Source of the DNA: DASXHZ01 sp036488085
Lineage (GTDB): Bacteria > Acidobacteriota > Thermoanaerobaculia > Gp7-AA8
NCBI GenBank assembly: GCA_036488085.1
Contig: DASXHZ010000066.1
Coordinates: 1 to 61,401, forward strand
DNA: 61,401 bases
Direction: 5' to 3'
Part shown: positions 36,082 to 45,078 of the stretch, in pieces
Numbering within the stretch: position 1 is the first letter of the stretch
Layout: every line of letters starts with the position of its first letter
The notes under the pieces: model-generated
Databases searched by the model: none
Seen by the model: the letters and a program-made list of their open reading frames with translations, nothing else
What the model was told of the DNA's origin: nothing
Program-made: the position numbers and the translations under genes

Positions 36082-38664
36082 TTGCGTACCAGCCTCCTCC
36101 TCGCGGTCTGCTCCTTCCTCGTCTACAACGCCAACTTCCGCGGCATCAGTGCGGGCGACACGTATCCGGCGCGTTATCTCCCGTTCGCGATCGTGCAGCA
36201 CCACACGCTCTTCCTGAATCCGGTGGCGAAGGTCGCCGCGCAGGGACGGGGCGACGGCGCGTTCTGGATGTTGCCGATGCCGGACGGGCACATCCTGTCG
36301 CTGTATCCAGTCGTCACGCCGCTGCTGGTCTCGCCGCTCTACATCCCCGCTGTGGCGTATCTGCACTGGCGCGGCTGGGATGACACGCGACTCGACTTCG
36401 TCGCCAAGCTGATGGAGAAGTTGAGTGCGTCGCTGCTCGCGGCTCTTTCCGTCGCCCTCCTTTATCTATTGTTGCGGCGGCGCACCACCCACGGGAACGC
36501 GCTGCTCCTCACGATCGCATACGCGTTCGGCACCACGACCTGGATGACCAGCAGCCAGGCGTTGTGGCAGCACGGCACGGCGGAGCTGCTGGTCGTCATC
36601 GCACTCCTGTTTCTCACCGGTCCGTGTACGACATGGCGTGCGCTTGCCGCCGGCCTGGTCTGCGGCCTGATCGCCTGCAACCGTCCGCCTGACGTCATCC
36701 TCGCCGCTGCGCTCGGCGTGTACGCCCTCTCGTGGGCGGGCCGCTGGCGGCGCGCCGTCGGCTTCGCGACGGCCGCGGCGCTGCCGATGCTGCTCACCTT
36801 GTTCTACAACGTGCGATTCGGCGGCAACGTCGCCGGCGGATACGGCGTCATCGGACACTCGCGGTTCTTCTCGCATCCGCTGCTGCCGGGAGTGGCAGGC
36901 CTGCTCTTCACTCCCACGCACGGCCTGCTGATCTTCTCGCCGTTCCTACTTTTTCTGGTGCTCGCGGTGCGTCGGTCCTCGGATGAAGCATCTGAGGACC
37001 GAGGCCTGAGGCCCGAGGTCTTCATGGTGGCGGCTGTCGTCCTGCAAATCCTCCTTTACGCCAAGGTGGATTGGCGGGCGGGTCTCTCGTGGGGACCGCG
37101 GTACATGACCGACTTCCTCCCCTTCCTCATCTGGCTGCTGGTGCCGGTGGTGGAGCGGCTGCGCGGCGCGGGACGACTCACCTTCGCGATTGCGGTTGGC
37201 GTCTCGGTCGTTCTGGAGGCGATCGGGGCGTTCACATATCTCCCCGGAAACGACCTTCCGATTTTCAGGTTCGGCCGAGGGCCGCAGGAGATGGATGCGG
37301 CGTGGGATTGGAGCAACGCGCCGTTCCTCTCCTCACCAAAGCACGGCTTCGCTCCGCCGGACCTCACCGTCGCAACCCGCGGCACCTTCGATGCGATCGT
37401 CGACAGAAGCGGCCACGTGACGACGAGCATCAACGCGGGCGAGGAGGCCGCCGCGACGGGATGGGCATTGGCGGGGTACAGGACACCGGCCCGGGTTGCA
37501 GTGTCGGTCGACGGGCATCAGGCATTCTCGACCACGACGTTCACCGATCGGCCAGACGTCCGCGCAGCCCTCGGTGAGACGACTCCCTCGGGCTGGCACG
37601 TTCCGATCGACACCACGCAACTCGCTCCGGGCGAGCACCACCTAACCGCGATGGTCTCGCCGTTCGCAAACGGCGATGGACAGTACCTTGCCGAGAAGAC
37701 GCTGACGGTTCGCAGTGCTCCCGAGGGAACCTTGGAAGACGAGCTCCGGAAAGCCGCGACTCGCCTTCGTGAGCATCAACAGCCCGAAGGCTTCTGGCTC
37801 ACGGCATACACGAGCGAGCCGCGGTTTGCCGATCCGCATCCCGAAATGAACACCTTCCTCACCTCACTCCTGGTCGACCTGCTCGATCCGGTCGCCGCCG
37901 GGAGCGCCCTCGAAGAAAACGTGAAGCTCGCGCGCCGCCACCTCACGAATCAGATCGAGGCCACCGGCTTGGTTCGATACCACGGACTTCCGACCGCGCC
38001 GTGGATGGGACGCCTCGGCTGCCTGATCACTCCAGACACCGACGACACCGCGCTCGTCTGGCGCATCGCACCGGCGCCAAACCGTCGACTGCTCGATGCG
38101 GCGCTCGCGACGATCGATCGCTACCGCACGCCCGACGGTCTCTATCGGTCGTGGCTCGCACCGCGCGATGAGTACCAATGCCTCGATCCCGGCCGCGACC
38201 CGAACCCCACCGACGTCGCGATTCAGATGCACCTGCTGTTGCTGCTCGCGAAAGAACGGCCAGCCGCGGCCCGCTCGCTCTGCGATGCGCTTCACCGCTT
38301 CGTCGGCGACGATCGCATCTGGGTCTACTACCGCGATACTCCTTTGGTTCCCATGCTTCGCCTCACCGATCTCCGGAATGCAGGCTGCGAGCTGGCACTC
38401 CCTGCGTCGCGCACGCGGGGCGTCGCGGGACAGGAGATTTGGTTGTCGGTCGCGCGCATGCTCGGGTCGCCCTCGAATCCGACCCAAGAGCGAGACGTCC
38501 TCCGCGAGTTGGCCCACGACGACTTCAAGATCGTACGGACCAGCCCGCCGCTCCTCTATCACAACGATCTCACCGCGACCGTTCCCCGTTACTATTGGTC
38601 CGAGGATGTTGGCTACGCACTCTGGCTGAGGCTCTACCGCGTATACGAGCTCCATCAAAAATGA
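36082..38664 (+). CDS. Membrane glycosyltransferase-like protein fused to a terpene-cyclase-like domain
   Basis: An 860-aa protein with TTG start. Residues 1-400 contain ~10 hydrophobic segments with NFRGISAGDTYPARYLPFAI and LSWGPRYMTDFLPFLIWLL, resembling polyprenyl-phosphate-sugar (GT39-like) transferases. Residues ~430-545 look like a beta sandwich. Residues 550-860 resemble an alpha-toroid of the squalene/diterpene cyclase type: LREHQQPEGFW at its start and a DTDDTALVW motif at 652-660, which matches the DxDDTA acid motif of class II cyclases. It overlaps the next gene, a UbiA enzyme, as ATGA. Function is unknown; catalysis by the C-terminal part is an inference from one motif. Confidence 0.82.
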   Translation: MRTSLLLAVCSFLVYNANFRGISAGDTYPARYLPFAIVQHHTLFLNPVAKVAAQGRGDGAFWMLPMPDGHILSLYPVVTPLLVSPLYIPAVAYLHWRGWDDTRLDFVAKLMEKLSASLLAALSVALLYLLLRRRTTHGNALLLTIAYAFGTTTWMTSSQALWQHGTAELLVVIALLFLTGPCTTWRALAAGLVCGLIACNRPPDVILAAALGVYALSWAGRWRRAVGFATAAALPMLLTLFYNVRFGGNVAGGYGVIGHSRFFSHPLLPGVAGLLFTPTHGLLIFSPFLLFLVLAVRRSSDEASEDRGLRPEVFMVAAVVLQILLYAKVDWRAGLSWGPRYMTDFLPFLIWLLVPVVERLRGAGRLTFAIAVGVSVVLEAIGAFTYLPGNDLPIFRFGRGPQEMDAAWDWSNAPFLSSPKHGFAPPDLTVATRGTFDAIVDRSGHVTTSINAGEEAAATGWALAGYRTPARVAVSVDGHQAFSTTTFTDRPDVRAALGETTPSGWHVPIDTTQLAPGEHHLTAMVSPFANGDGQYLAEKTLTVRSAPEGTLEDELRKAATRLREHQQPEGFWLTAYTSEPRFADPHPEMNTFLTSLLVDLLDPVAAGSALEENVKLARRHLTNQIEATGLVRYHGLPTAPWMGRLGCLITPDTDDTALVWRIAPAPNRRLLDAALATIDRYRTPDGLYRSWLAPRDEYQCLDPGRDPNPTDVAIQMHLLLLLAKERPAAARSLCDALHRFVGDDRIWVYYRDTPLVPMLRLTDLRNAGCELALPASRTRGVAGQEIWLSVARMLGSPSNPTQERDVLRELAHDDFKIVRTSPPLLYHNDLTATVPRYYWSEDVGYALWLRLYRVYELHQK

Positions 38665-39560
38665 TCATTGCCCCCTCGGCACTTCGCACCTCCACTTCTC
38701 GCTACCTCTCCCGTCTTCGCCTCCACGACATTCTGGTCCTTCAGGGACCTCCCCTCCTCGGCGCGGCCTTCGCGATCACGCGTCTCCACGCGAGAGACGC
38801 CGTATCGCTCCTCACGCTTCTCGCCGGCAACCTGTTCCTGATGACTCACGTCTTCATGCTCAACGACTGGGCCGGCCTGGAGGACGATCTCGCCGATCCA
38901 AACAAGACGACGACCGTCTTCACCACGAGAGGGATCGCGACGAGCGAGATCGCGGCGCTCTCCGCGGGCCTGCTGATTGTCAGCGTGCTCCTCTTCAGTT
39001 CACTCGGCAGAGCCGCGGCCGGAATCGCGCTCGCGATCGCCGCGCTCAGCGCCCTCTACTCGCTTCCGCCATTCCACTGGAAGGGGCGAGCGGTCCTGAG
39101 CTCCGCCACGCATCTCGCCGGCGGCATCCTCCACTTCCTCCTCGGCTACTGTGTCGGCCACGCGATCGATCGCCGTGGAGTGACGATCGCGGTCTACTTC
39201 GCCCTCATCTTCGCCGCCGGCCATCTGACGCAGGAGGTCCGCGACCACGCCGGCGACGCCATCAACCGGATCGGCACGAACGCCGTCACCTTCGGCGCCC
39301 GCCGCACCTTCATCACGAGCCTGCTGCTCTTCACATGTGCGAACTTGATCTTTCTCCGCCTCGCTGTCGACCGGATGATCCCCCGTCCGCTCGCCGTCGC
39401 CGTGGTCCTCTTCCTCTTCCAGATCTACTGGTCGTTCGAGACGATGCGCGACGGTCTCACGTACGCGAACGTCTCGCGCCTGCAGTCACGCTACCGGATG
39501 CTGTACGGCTTCATCGGCGCATGCATTTTCGTCGCGCTAGTCATCGCGCGCCGGTTCTAA
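38661..39560 (+). CDS. UbiA family prenyltransferase
   Basis: A 299-aa polytopic membrane protein with ~8 helices. The first Asp-rich motif lies in MLNDWAGLEDDLADPNK (residues ~70-86) and the second in LTQEVRDHAGDAINRIGTN (~190-208), the two Mg-diphosphate sites of UbiA enzymes. YSLPPFHWKG matches the usual Y-S-x-P-x-x-x-K loop. It transfers or acts on a prenyl diphosphate; the acceptor is unknown. It is translationally coupled to the 860-aa protein, suggesting a shared lipid substrate. Confidence 0.9.
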   Translation: MIIAPSALRTSTSRYLSRLRLHDILVLQGPPLLGAAFAITRLHARDAVSLLTLLAGNLFLMTHVFMLNDWAGLEDDLADPNKTTTVFTTRGIATSEIAALSAGLLIVSVLLFSSLGRAAAGIALAIAALSALYSLPPFHWKGRAVLSSATHLAGGILHFLLGYCVGHAIDRRGVTIAVYFALIFAAGHLTQEVRDHAGDAINRIGTNAVTFGARRTFITSLLLFTCANLIFLRLAVDRMIPRPLAVAVVLFLFQIYWSFETMRDGLTYANVSRLQSRYRMLYGFIGACIFVALVIARRF

Positions 39561-39561
39561 C

Positions 39562-40713
39562 TCATGGATCGCGGCCGAGGAGACCTTCGCGCATCGCGGC
39601 GCGGAGGCGGAGCGGCAGGAGGCGGACGAGCGGCCTCGCGCGCGAGAGGACGTGATACGCGCGGTACTTCATCCGCGCCATGACGGGCGGCGGCTTCGGC
39701 TCTTCGGTTCCGTGAAACAGCTCCGGGTATGCGAACGGATTGCCCGCCGCATCCGCCTGAAGGCGTGGCGAGCGGCGATAGGCGACTCGCATGGCGTCGG
39801 TGACTCGCGATCCGTCGTGAAACGCGCCGTATGAGTAGCCCGCCTGGCGAAGCGAGGAGTGCCCTGCTGCTTTCACGGCCCTCGCATATCGGTCGAACAA
39901 CAGCGCCGCATCGCCCGACGCCGCCGCCTTCTGCGAGACATCGTGCTTCGAGACGAGGCCCGGCAACGACGGATCGAAGCCGCTGAAGTGAAAGAAGCGG
40001 AGCGGCCCTCCGTTGACGGAAAACGACCCGTCGTCATCACGCGTCACCGGCCGCTGCCGAAGGTTCCAGTAGGCGACGTTGTAGCCCTCGTGGCGGAGCG
40101 CGACGACGCGATCGAAGAAACCCGGCACCAGGTCGACCCACTTCTGTTCGACGAAGAGCCCGATCTCCGGCTCGACGACGCACTCGCGTATGAGCCGCCC
40201 CTTCCACCAGGCGAGAAACGCATCGAGCTGCGGATCGCGCGTGATGGCGATGAAGCCGAGGTTCCAGACGCCGGCGATGAGGATGCTGCGCTCGCGCGCG
40301 TGTCCTCCATTTTGGACCGCGTCTTCGACCGGCGTGGTGAGATGCGGCGTCAACGTGATGAACGGCTGTCCGTCGCGATCGAGCTCGGCGAGCCTGCTGT
40401 ACACGACGATGTCGGGATCGAGATAGACGACGCGGTCGTATCCGCGGTCGAACAGGTGCGCGATCAGCCACGGCTTCACCGCCGTGTCCAGCTCTAGCAT
40501 CGTGTAGCGGAACGTCAGATCGGGGGGGTCGGGCAAGCCGAGCGCGTCGACCGCGACCGTCTCGAACGGCTCCTCTTCACCGATGTCTGCCGGACCGCCG
40601 ACGACGAGAACGAAGCGATCCCACTCCGGCTGATGCGTTCGCACCGACGACATCAGCACGCGCGCGAACGGACGGTAATTCGGGGAAATGACAGAACAAA
40701 CTGCGGTGGGCAT
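39562..40713 (-). CDS. GT-A fold glycosyltransferase
   Basis: A 383-aa enzyme with DTAVKPWLIAHLFDRGYDRV followed by VVYLDPDIVVYS, the DxD-type metal site. GYNVAYWNLRQRPVT and LRFFHFSGFDPS are shared almost word for word with residues 552-850 of the large fusion at 31.7-36.0 kb, so the two are paralogues. The C-terminal ~50 residues are basic and amphipathic (RARPLVRLLPLRLRAAMREG), suggesting membrane contact. It is convergent with the UbiA gene, with one base between the stops. Confidence 0.88.
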   Translation of the reverse strand: MPTAVCSVISPNYRPFARVLMSSVRTHQPEWDRFVLVVGGPADIGEEEPFETVAVDALGLPDPPDLTFRYTMLELDTAVKPWLIAHLFDRGYDRVVYLDPDIVVYSRLAELDRDGQPFITLTPHLTTPVEDAVQNGGHARERSILIAGVWNLGFIAITRDPQLDAFLAWWKGRLIRECVVEPEIGLFVEQKWVDLVPGFFDRVVALRHEGYNVAYWNLRQRPVTRDDDGSFSVNGGPLRFFHFSGFDPSLPGLVSKHDVSQKAAASGDAALLFDRYARAVKAAGHSSLRQAGYSYGAFHDGSRVTDAMRVAYRRSPRLQADAAGNPFAYPELFHGTEEPKPPPVMARMKYRAYHVLSRARPLVRLLPLRLRAAMREGLLGRDP

Positions 40714-40749
40714 TCGTGGGTGGATTTCCGTTAGTCAGCGCGCGCGACA

Positions 40750-41334
40750 TCATATCGCCGCGCCGAGGAACGCCAGCGCACTGGCCGCCGCCTCCTGGTG
40801 CTCCTTTCTCCACGGCGAGCCGGCTTGCTTGCCGAACTCCTTCAGCAACTCCTCGACGCGAGCTCTAGGCACCTGAAGCGACTCTGCGGCCGCGGCAACC
40901 CGATCGCTCTTCCGCGCGTACCGCTCGACCTTCAGCCCGAGCGCTTCCGCCGATGTCGCGAGCATCTCGCGATACATCATCCCGTCCGCCGCGCAGGTGA
41001 TCTGCCACGACGCGAGGATGTCGCCGAGCGTCTCCGGCAACGCGTCATACGGACTGCTCTGGATGACGACCGCGCCAATCCCAAACCTCGCGATCTGCTC
41101 CGACAGCGCTTGCCGGCACCGCTCAGCAACCGATGCCCTGACGCTCGCGACCACCTCCTCCGCGGCCTCAAGAGGCATCGTCAGTGCCTCGTGGTGATAC
41201 GGCGCCGCCGGCAACTCCGGATCGACCAACTGCACCCGCTCCTTTGAAAGCAGACGCAACGCGCCATCCGCCACACCGACCGTGACGAACTCCGACGCCG
41301 CATAGTGATCGGCGATCCCAAGTACCGCGTTCAT
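40750..41334 (-). CDS. Hypothetical protein, 194 aa
   Basis: Not recognised. The soluble protein has a mixed alpha/beta N-terminal half (LGIADHYAASEFVTVGVADG; PYHHEALTMPLEAAEEVV) and ends with a short helical domain typical of Ala/Glu-rich regulatory tails. GIGAVVIQSSPYDALPETLGD in the middle suggests a Rossmann-like strand-loop-helix. The pattern recalls RNase H-like 'resolvase' folds, but no catalytic residues could be assigned. Its ATG overlaps the stop of a small frameshifted gene upstream. Confidence 0.72.
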   Translation of the reverse strand: MNAVLGIADHYAASEFVTVGVADGALRLLSKERVQLVDPELPAAPYHHEALTMPLEAAEEVVASVRASVAERCRQALSEQIARFGIGAVVIQSSPYDALPETLGDILASWQITCAADGMMYREMLATSAEALGLKVERYARKSDRVAAAAESLQVPRARVEELLKEFGKQAGSPWRKEHQEAAASALAFLGAAI

Positions 41335-41559
41335 GATCCGTCAGTCGATGGCGGTGCTACCGCCTCCACGATGTGATCGATCGCTTCCTCGAGCGTTCCA
41401 TGGCCGTCGACGTCGAGATCCTCGATCAGCGTCTGGTGAAGCCTCATCCAAAAAACTGCTGTGGAATTCCCACGGCGCGACGCGCACCACCTCCGTTGCA
41501 TGGGCTCCTGCCGCGAACGCGAAGAGAAGAGCGACCGTCAGACATGAAGCGCTCCGCAT
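41331..41559 (-). pseudogene. Frameshifted small secreted protein
   Basis: Reading from 41559 gives a good signal peptide (MRSASCLTVALLFAFAAGAHA) and APWEFHSSF, then loses protein-like character. Removing one T from a run of six T (about 41453-41458) joins it to a second frame, FWMRLHQTLIEDLDVDGHG and LEEAIDHIVEAVAPPSTDGS, which ends in an ATGA overlap with the next gene. FHSSFWMRLHQTL resembles a motif after the signal peptide in some secreted hypotheticals. It may be a real frameshift, a sequencing error, or a free-standing 38-aa protein starting at 41447. Confidence 0.55.
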
Positions 41560-41581
41560 CGCGCTATCCTACCGCTTCGGT

Positions 41582-42481
41582 ATGGGACGAAATCTCACTG
41601 TTGCTCTCGTCGCGTTGTGCGCGTTTTCGACGGCCTGCGGCCGGTTCGCGCAGAAGGAGACCAAACAACCGACCGCGCAGCGGATCGTCTGCATCGGGTC
41701 ACAGTACAACGAATTCATCTACGCCCTCGGCGCGCAGCAGAACCTGGTCGGCGTCGACTACTCGAGCACCTACCCGCCGGAAATCAGGAAGATGCCGACG
41801 GTTGGGTACCATCGCGCGCTCAGCGCGGAAGGGATTCTGTCGCTGCATCCGACCGTGATCATCGAGGACAACAACATCGGCCCGGAGACCGTCGTACGGC
41901 GGCTCCAACAGCTCCGCGTCCCGATGAAGACGTTCAACGCCAAGGACGACTCGATCGACGGCGCGAAGGCGCTGCTGCGCGAGATGGGCGCGTATTTTCA
42001 TCGGGAGCGGCGCGCGGAAGAGCTGTGCGCCAAGATCGACAAAGACATGGCGGCCGCGGCGCAGATGGTGAAGCAGTACAAGGACCATCCTCGCGTCGCC
42101 GTCATCCATTTCGGACGTGCGTCCAACGTTTACCTCGTGGTCGGCAACGGCGGAAAAGGCGATGCGGGGTCGGCGGGAAAGATGGTCGAGTGGGCGGGCG
42201 GCGAGATGGCGATCCAGAAAGAGGGGATGCAGCGTCTGGCGTCGCCCGAGGTTGTCGCGAAGAGCAATCCGGACGTCATCCTGATGACCGAGTACGGCTT
42301 CGATCGTCTCGGCTCGGCGAACGCGGCGAAGACGCTGCCCGGCGTCGCGGAGACCGCGGCCGCGAAGAACAACCGCATCTACCGCGTCTCCGAGCACGAG
42401 CTGATGTACTTCGGCCCCGACACCGGCGAGAACATCATGAAACTCGCGAAACTAATCCACTCCGGCGCAACTGCACCGTGA
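41582..42481 (+). CDS. Heme/cobalamin-type ABC transporter substrate-binding lipoprotein (HmuT-like)
   Basis: A 299-aa periplasmic binding protein anchored by a lipobox (CAFSTACG; Cys near residue 18). RIVCIGSQYNEFIYALGAQQ and VGYHRALSAEGILSLHPTVI match the helical-backbone binding proteins for hemin (HmuT) better than BtuF, mainly through RALSAEGILSL. NNRIYRVSEHELMYFGPDTG near the end is also HmuT-like. The start at 41582 was chosen by the signal peptide. It overlaps the permease start as GTGA. Heme is the likelier substrate, but a siderophore or B12 cannot be ruled out. Confidence 0.88.
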   Translation: MGRNLTVALVALCAFSTACGRFAQKETKQPTAQRIVCIGSQYNEFIYALGAQQNLVGVDYSSTYPPEIRKMPTVGYHRALSAEGILSLHPTVIIEDNNIGPETVVRRLQQLRVPMKTFNAKDDSIDGAKALLREMGAYFHRERRAEELCAKIDKDMAAAAQMVKQYKDHPRVAVIHFGRASNVYLVVGNGGKGDAGSAGKMVEWAGGEMAIQKEGMQRLASPEVVAKSNPDVILMTEYGFDRLGSANAAKTLPGVAETAAAKNNRIYRVSEHELMYFGPDTGENIMKLAKLIHSGATAP

Positions 42482-43521
42482 CGTCGAGAGTGACATCGCG
42501 CGACGCCGACCGCGTCACACTCCTCGTCCTCCTCGCGATCATGGTCGTCGTCACGGCCGCGTCGATCCGCTTCGGCGCGATCGACTTCTCCTTTCGCGAC
42601 ATGCTCGAGGCCGCCTCCGGCACGCTCGCCGGCCGCGCCGACCTCACGCTCGACCAGCGCATCTTCATGCAGCTCCGCGTGCCGCGCGCGATCCTCTGTC
42701 TCCTCGTCGGCGCGTGCCTCGGCGTCGGCGGCACGCTGATGCAGGCACTCTTCCGGAACCCGATCGTCGAGCCGGGCCTGGTCGGTACGTCGAGCGGCGC
42801 AGCGTTCGGCGCGGCGCTCTTCTACGTCTTCGGCGCGCTCCTGAAAGTGGACCTCGGCGCGTGGACGCTCCCGCTCGCAGCGTGCGGCGGCGGCGTGCTG
42901 TCGACGTATCTCGTCTTCGCACTCGCGCAGACCAAGCACGGCGCGCGCAGCTCCATCATGCTGTTGCTCCTCACCGGCCTCGCCATCAACGCGCTCTTCA
43001 TGAGCGGCATCGGCTTTCTCTCCTACGTTGCGCGCGATCCGCAGGCGCGGTCGATCATCTACTGGAACCTCGGCACGATGTCGGGCGCCGACTGGTGGTC
43101 GGTGACCGTCGTCGGCATCTGCACCATTGGCGGCGTTTTCGCGGCACTGCTCTACGCCAAGCCGCTCAACGCGCTGATGATCGGCGAGGAGGAGGCGATC
43201 GCGCTCGGCGTCAACGTGCGGCGGCTCAAGTGGATCGTCCTCACCATCAACGTGATCATGGTCGCCGTCGCGACCGCGTTCACCGGCGTCATCAGCTTCG
43301 TCGGACTGATCGTCCCGCACATCCTCCGCATCATCCGCGGCCCCGACAATCGCTTCCTCATCACCGGCAGCGCCCTCCTCGGCGGAACGCTGCTCAGCGT
43401 GGCCGATCTCATCGCGCGCGTCTCGCTACGCCCTGCCGAGCTGCCGATCGGCATCGTCACCTCGGTCGTCGGCGTGCCGGTCTTCCTGTCGCTGCTGCGA
43501 CGCCGGGAGTATTTGTTCTAG
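42478..43521 (+). CDS. FecCD/BtuC family ABC permease (HmuU-like)
   Basis: A 347-aa permease with about ten helices. The family signatures RVPRAILCLLVGACLGVGG, LFRNPIVEPGLVGTSSGAAF and VGLIVPHILRIIRGPDNRF are all present; RNPIVEPGLVG is the coupling-helix-proximal motif of BtuC/FecD/HmuU. It starts with GTG inside the binding-protein stop and is followed 2 bp later by the ATPase gene. Confidence 0.95.
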   Translation: MTSRVTSRDADRVTLLVLLAIMVVVTAASIRFGAIDFSFRDMLEAASGTLAGRADLTLDQRIFMQLRVPRAILCLLVGACLGVGGTLMQALFRNPIVEPGLVGTSSGAAFGAALFYVFGALLKVDLGAWTLPLAACGGGVLSTYLVFALAQTKHGARSSIMLLLLTGLAINALFMSGIGFLSYVARDPQARSIIYWNLGTMSGADWWSVTVVGICTIGGVFAALLYAKPLNALMIGEEEAIALGVNVRRLKWIVLTINVIMVAVATAFTGVISFVGLIVPHILRIIRGPDNRFLITGSALLGGTLLSVADLIARVSLRPAELPIGIVTSVVGVPVFLSLLRRREYLF

Positions 43522-43523
43522 CG

Positions 43524-44306
43524 ATGCTCGACGCCCGCGACATCGTCTTCCGCGCCGGCGGCAACGTGCTGCTCGACCGCGTTTCGGCGGCGTTCGAGCC
43601 TGCCCGCCTGCACCTCATCATCGGCGCGAACGGCGCGGGGAAGTCGACGTTCGTCCGCGTGCTATCGCGCCTGCTACGGCCGGACGAAGGGCGCGTCACC
43701 TATGGCGGCGCCGACGCCGCGCATTGGAGCGAACGCGATCTAGCGCGCCATCGTGCCGTGCTGTCGCAGGCGTTTGAAGTCGCGTTCCCGATTCCTGTCC
43801 GCGAGCTCGTCATGATGGGACGCTATCCGCATTTCCGCGGACGCCCGAGGGCGGCCGACGACCAGGTGGTGAACGAGGTGATGCAGTTCTTCGACGTCAC
43901 CGACATGGCGGAGCGGAGCTATGGCACCCTCAGCGGCGGCGAGCGCCAGCGCGTCAACTTCGCCCGCGTCCTCGCGCAAATCTGGCAGCCGCTCGACGGC
44001 GCGTCGCGCTACCTCTTCCTCGACGAGCCGCTCACCTTCCTCGACATCCGCCACCAGATTGACTTCATGAAGAAGGTCAAGGCCTTCGCCACGCAACCCG
44101 ACGTCGTGGTCGTCGGCGTCGTCCACGACCTCAACCTCGCCGCCCGCTTCGCCGACCGCCTGCTCGTGATCCACCACGGCCGCGTCCTCGCCGACGGCCC
44201 AACCGCCGAGGTGCTCACGCGCGAGTATCTCGAGCGGGCGTTCCAGGTGACGCCGGTACTGCTGACGAATCCGGCAAGTGGCGATGTACTGCTGGCGTTT
44301 GAGTAG
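43524..44306 (+). CDS. Heme-type ABC transporter ATP-binding protein (HmuV-like)
   Basis: A 260-aa ATPase with Walker A IGANGAGKST, signature LSGGERQRV and Walker B YLFLDEPLTFLDI; the D-loop and the switch His (VVHDLNLAARFADR) follow. FPIPVRELVMMGRYPHF between Walker A and the signature is typical of the hemin/iron-chelate subfamily. The last 50 bases, including the stop, have a diverged copy at 45194-45243. Confidence 0.95.
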   Translation: MLDARDIVFRAGGNVLLDRVSAAFEPARLHLIIGANGAGKSTFVRVLSRLLRPDEGRVTYGGADAAHWSERDLARHRAVLSQAFEVAFPIPVRELVMMGRYPHFRGRPRAADDQVVNEVMQFFDVTDMAERSYGTLSGGERQRVNFARVLAQIWQPLDGASRYLFLDEPLTFLDIRHQIDFMKKVKAFATQPDVVVVGVVHDLNLAARFADRLLVIHHGRVLADGPTAEVLTREYLERAFQVTPVLLTNPASGDVLLAFE

Positions 44307-44424
44307 GCGTTAGACCGGTCTCAACCGCTCATCAATGCTGAAGGTTCCTTTTTAGATGGTAGGAAATCTGTATTGAACTGACACTCCCTCCACAGCCACA
44401 GCAATTGGCGAACAAGGAGGAATC

Positions 44425-45033
44425 ATGTCGAATGTAGTGAATGTGACTGGCAACGTGGAGATTTCGGGTGTGGTTGGCGGCAACAATTCGATCGGCGGCG
44501 GTGCGGCAAGCATTCAGGGGTACACGACTGGGTCGGATGCGGGAGTCTTCGCTTTCAAGTACGACTCGAAGAATTTCGGCAACGAGCCCGGGTCCATTCA
44601 GATCTGGAACTCGTCCACCGGTGTGTTCAAGACGTTCGTCGTCGGACATCCGACCGATACCGCCAAGTACCTCGTCCATGCAACGCTCGAGGGACCGGAG
44701 GGAGCCGTGTACTACCGCGGCACGGGCCGCCTCGAGAACGGCCGAGCCGAGGTCTCGCTTCCGCCGTACTTCGAAGCATTCACGCGAGAAGAAGGCCGCA
44801 CCGTCATCCTCACGAACGTCGACGGATTCGATCCGCTCGCGGTTCAGAAGGTCGACGGTAGGAAGATCAGCAACAGCCGCTTCATCGTCGTCTCGTCGAA
44901 CCCCGAGTCGACTCAGGAGTTCGACTGGGAGGTCAAGGCAACTCGAGCCGACGGCGATCCTCTCAATGCAGAACCGAACCGCGACGCAATGAAAGTGGCG
45001 GCGTTCGGTCCATACGCGTTCGAAGTTCGCTAA
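44425..45033 (+). CDS. Hypothetical protein with tail-fibre-like C-terminal domain
   Basis: A 202-aa protein with an excellent ribosome binding site (AAGGAGGAATC). Residues 1-60 are Gly/Asn/Ser-rich and likely beta-structured (VNVTGNVEISGVVGGNNSIG). Residues ~70-175 (FVVGHPTDTAKYLVHATLEG, LPPYFEAFTREEGRTVILTN, RFIVVSSNPESTQEFDWEV) resemble a domain seen at the C-terminus of many long repeat or tail-fibre-like hypotheticals, here almost alone. There is no signal peptide. It lies between the two copies of the hmuV tail sequence. Confidence 0.8.
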   Translation: MSNVVNVTGNVEISGVVGGNNSIGGGAASIQGYTTGSDAGVFAFKYDSKNFGNEPGSIQIWNSSTGVFKTFVVGHPTDTAKYLVHATLEGPEGAVYYRGTGRLENGRAEVSLPPYFEAFTREEGRTVILTNVDGFDPLAVQKVDGRKISNSRFIVVSSNPESTQEFDWEVKATRADGDPLNAEPNRDAMKVAAFGPYAFEVR

Positions 45034-45050
45034 CGGCACGTTGACGGCCA

Positions 45051-45078
45051 CCACCGGCGCGCCCCGTCGCGCCGGTGG
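45051..45078. terminator. Strong hairpin after the 202-aa gene
   Basis: CCACCGGCGCG and CGCGCCGGTGG form a perfect 11-bp stem around a 6-base loop, 17 bp beyond the stop. No T run follows, so termination would be inefficient or Rho-assisted. It is the best terminator candidate near this gene. Confidence 0.5.

Noticed and set aside
41582..44306. Vitamin B12 importer (BtuFCD)
   Set aside because: No cobalamin riboswitch was found upstream, and the binding protein carries the RALSAEGILSL segment typical of hemin transporters. B12 remains possible but is less likely.
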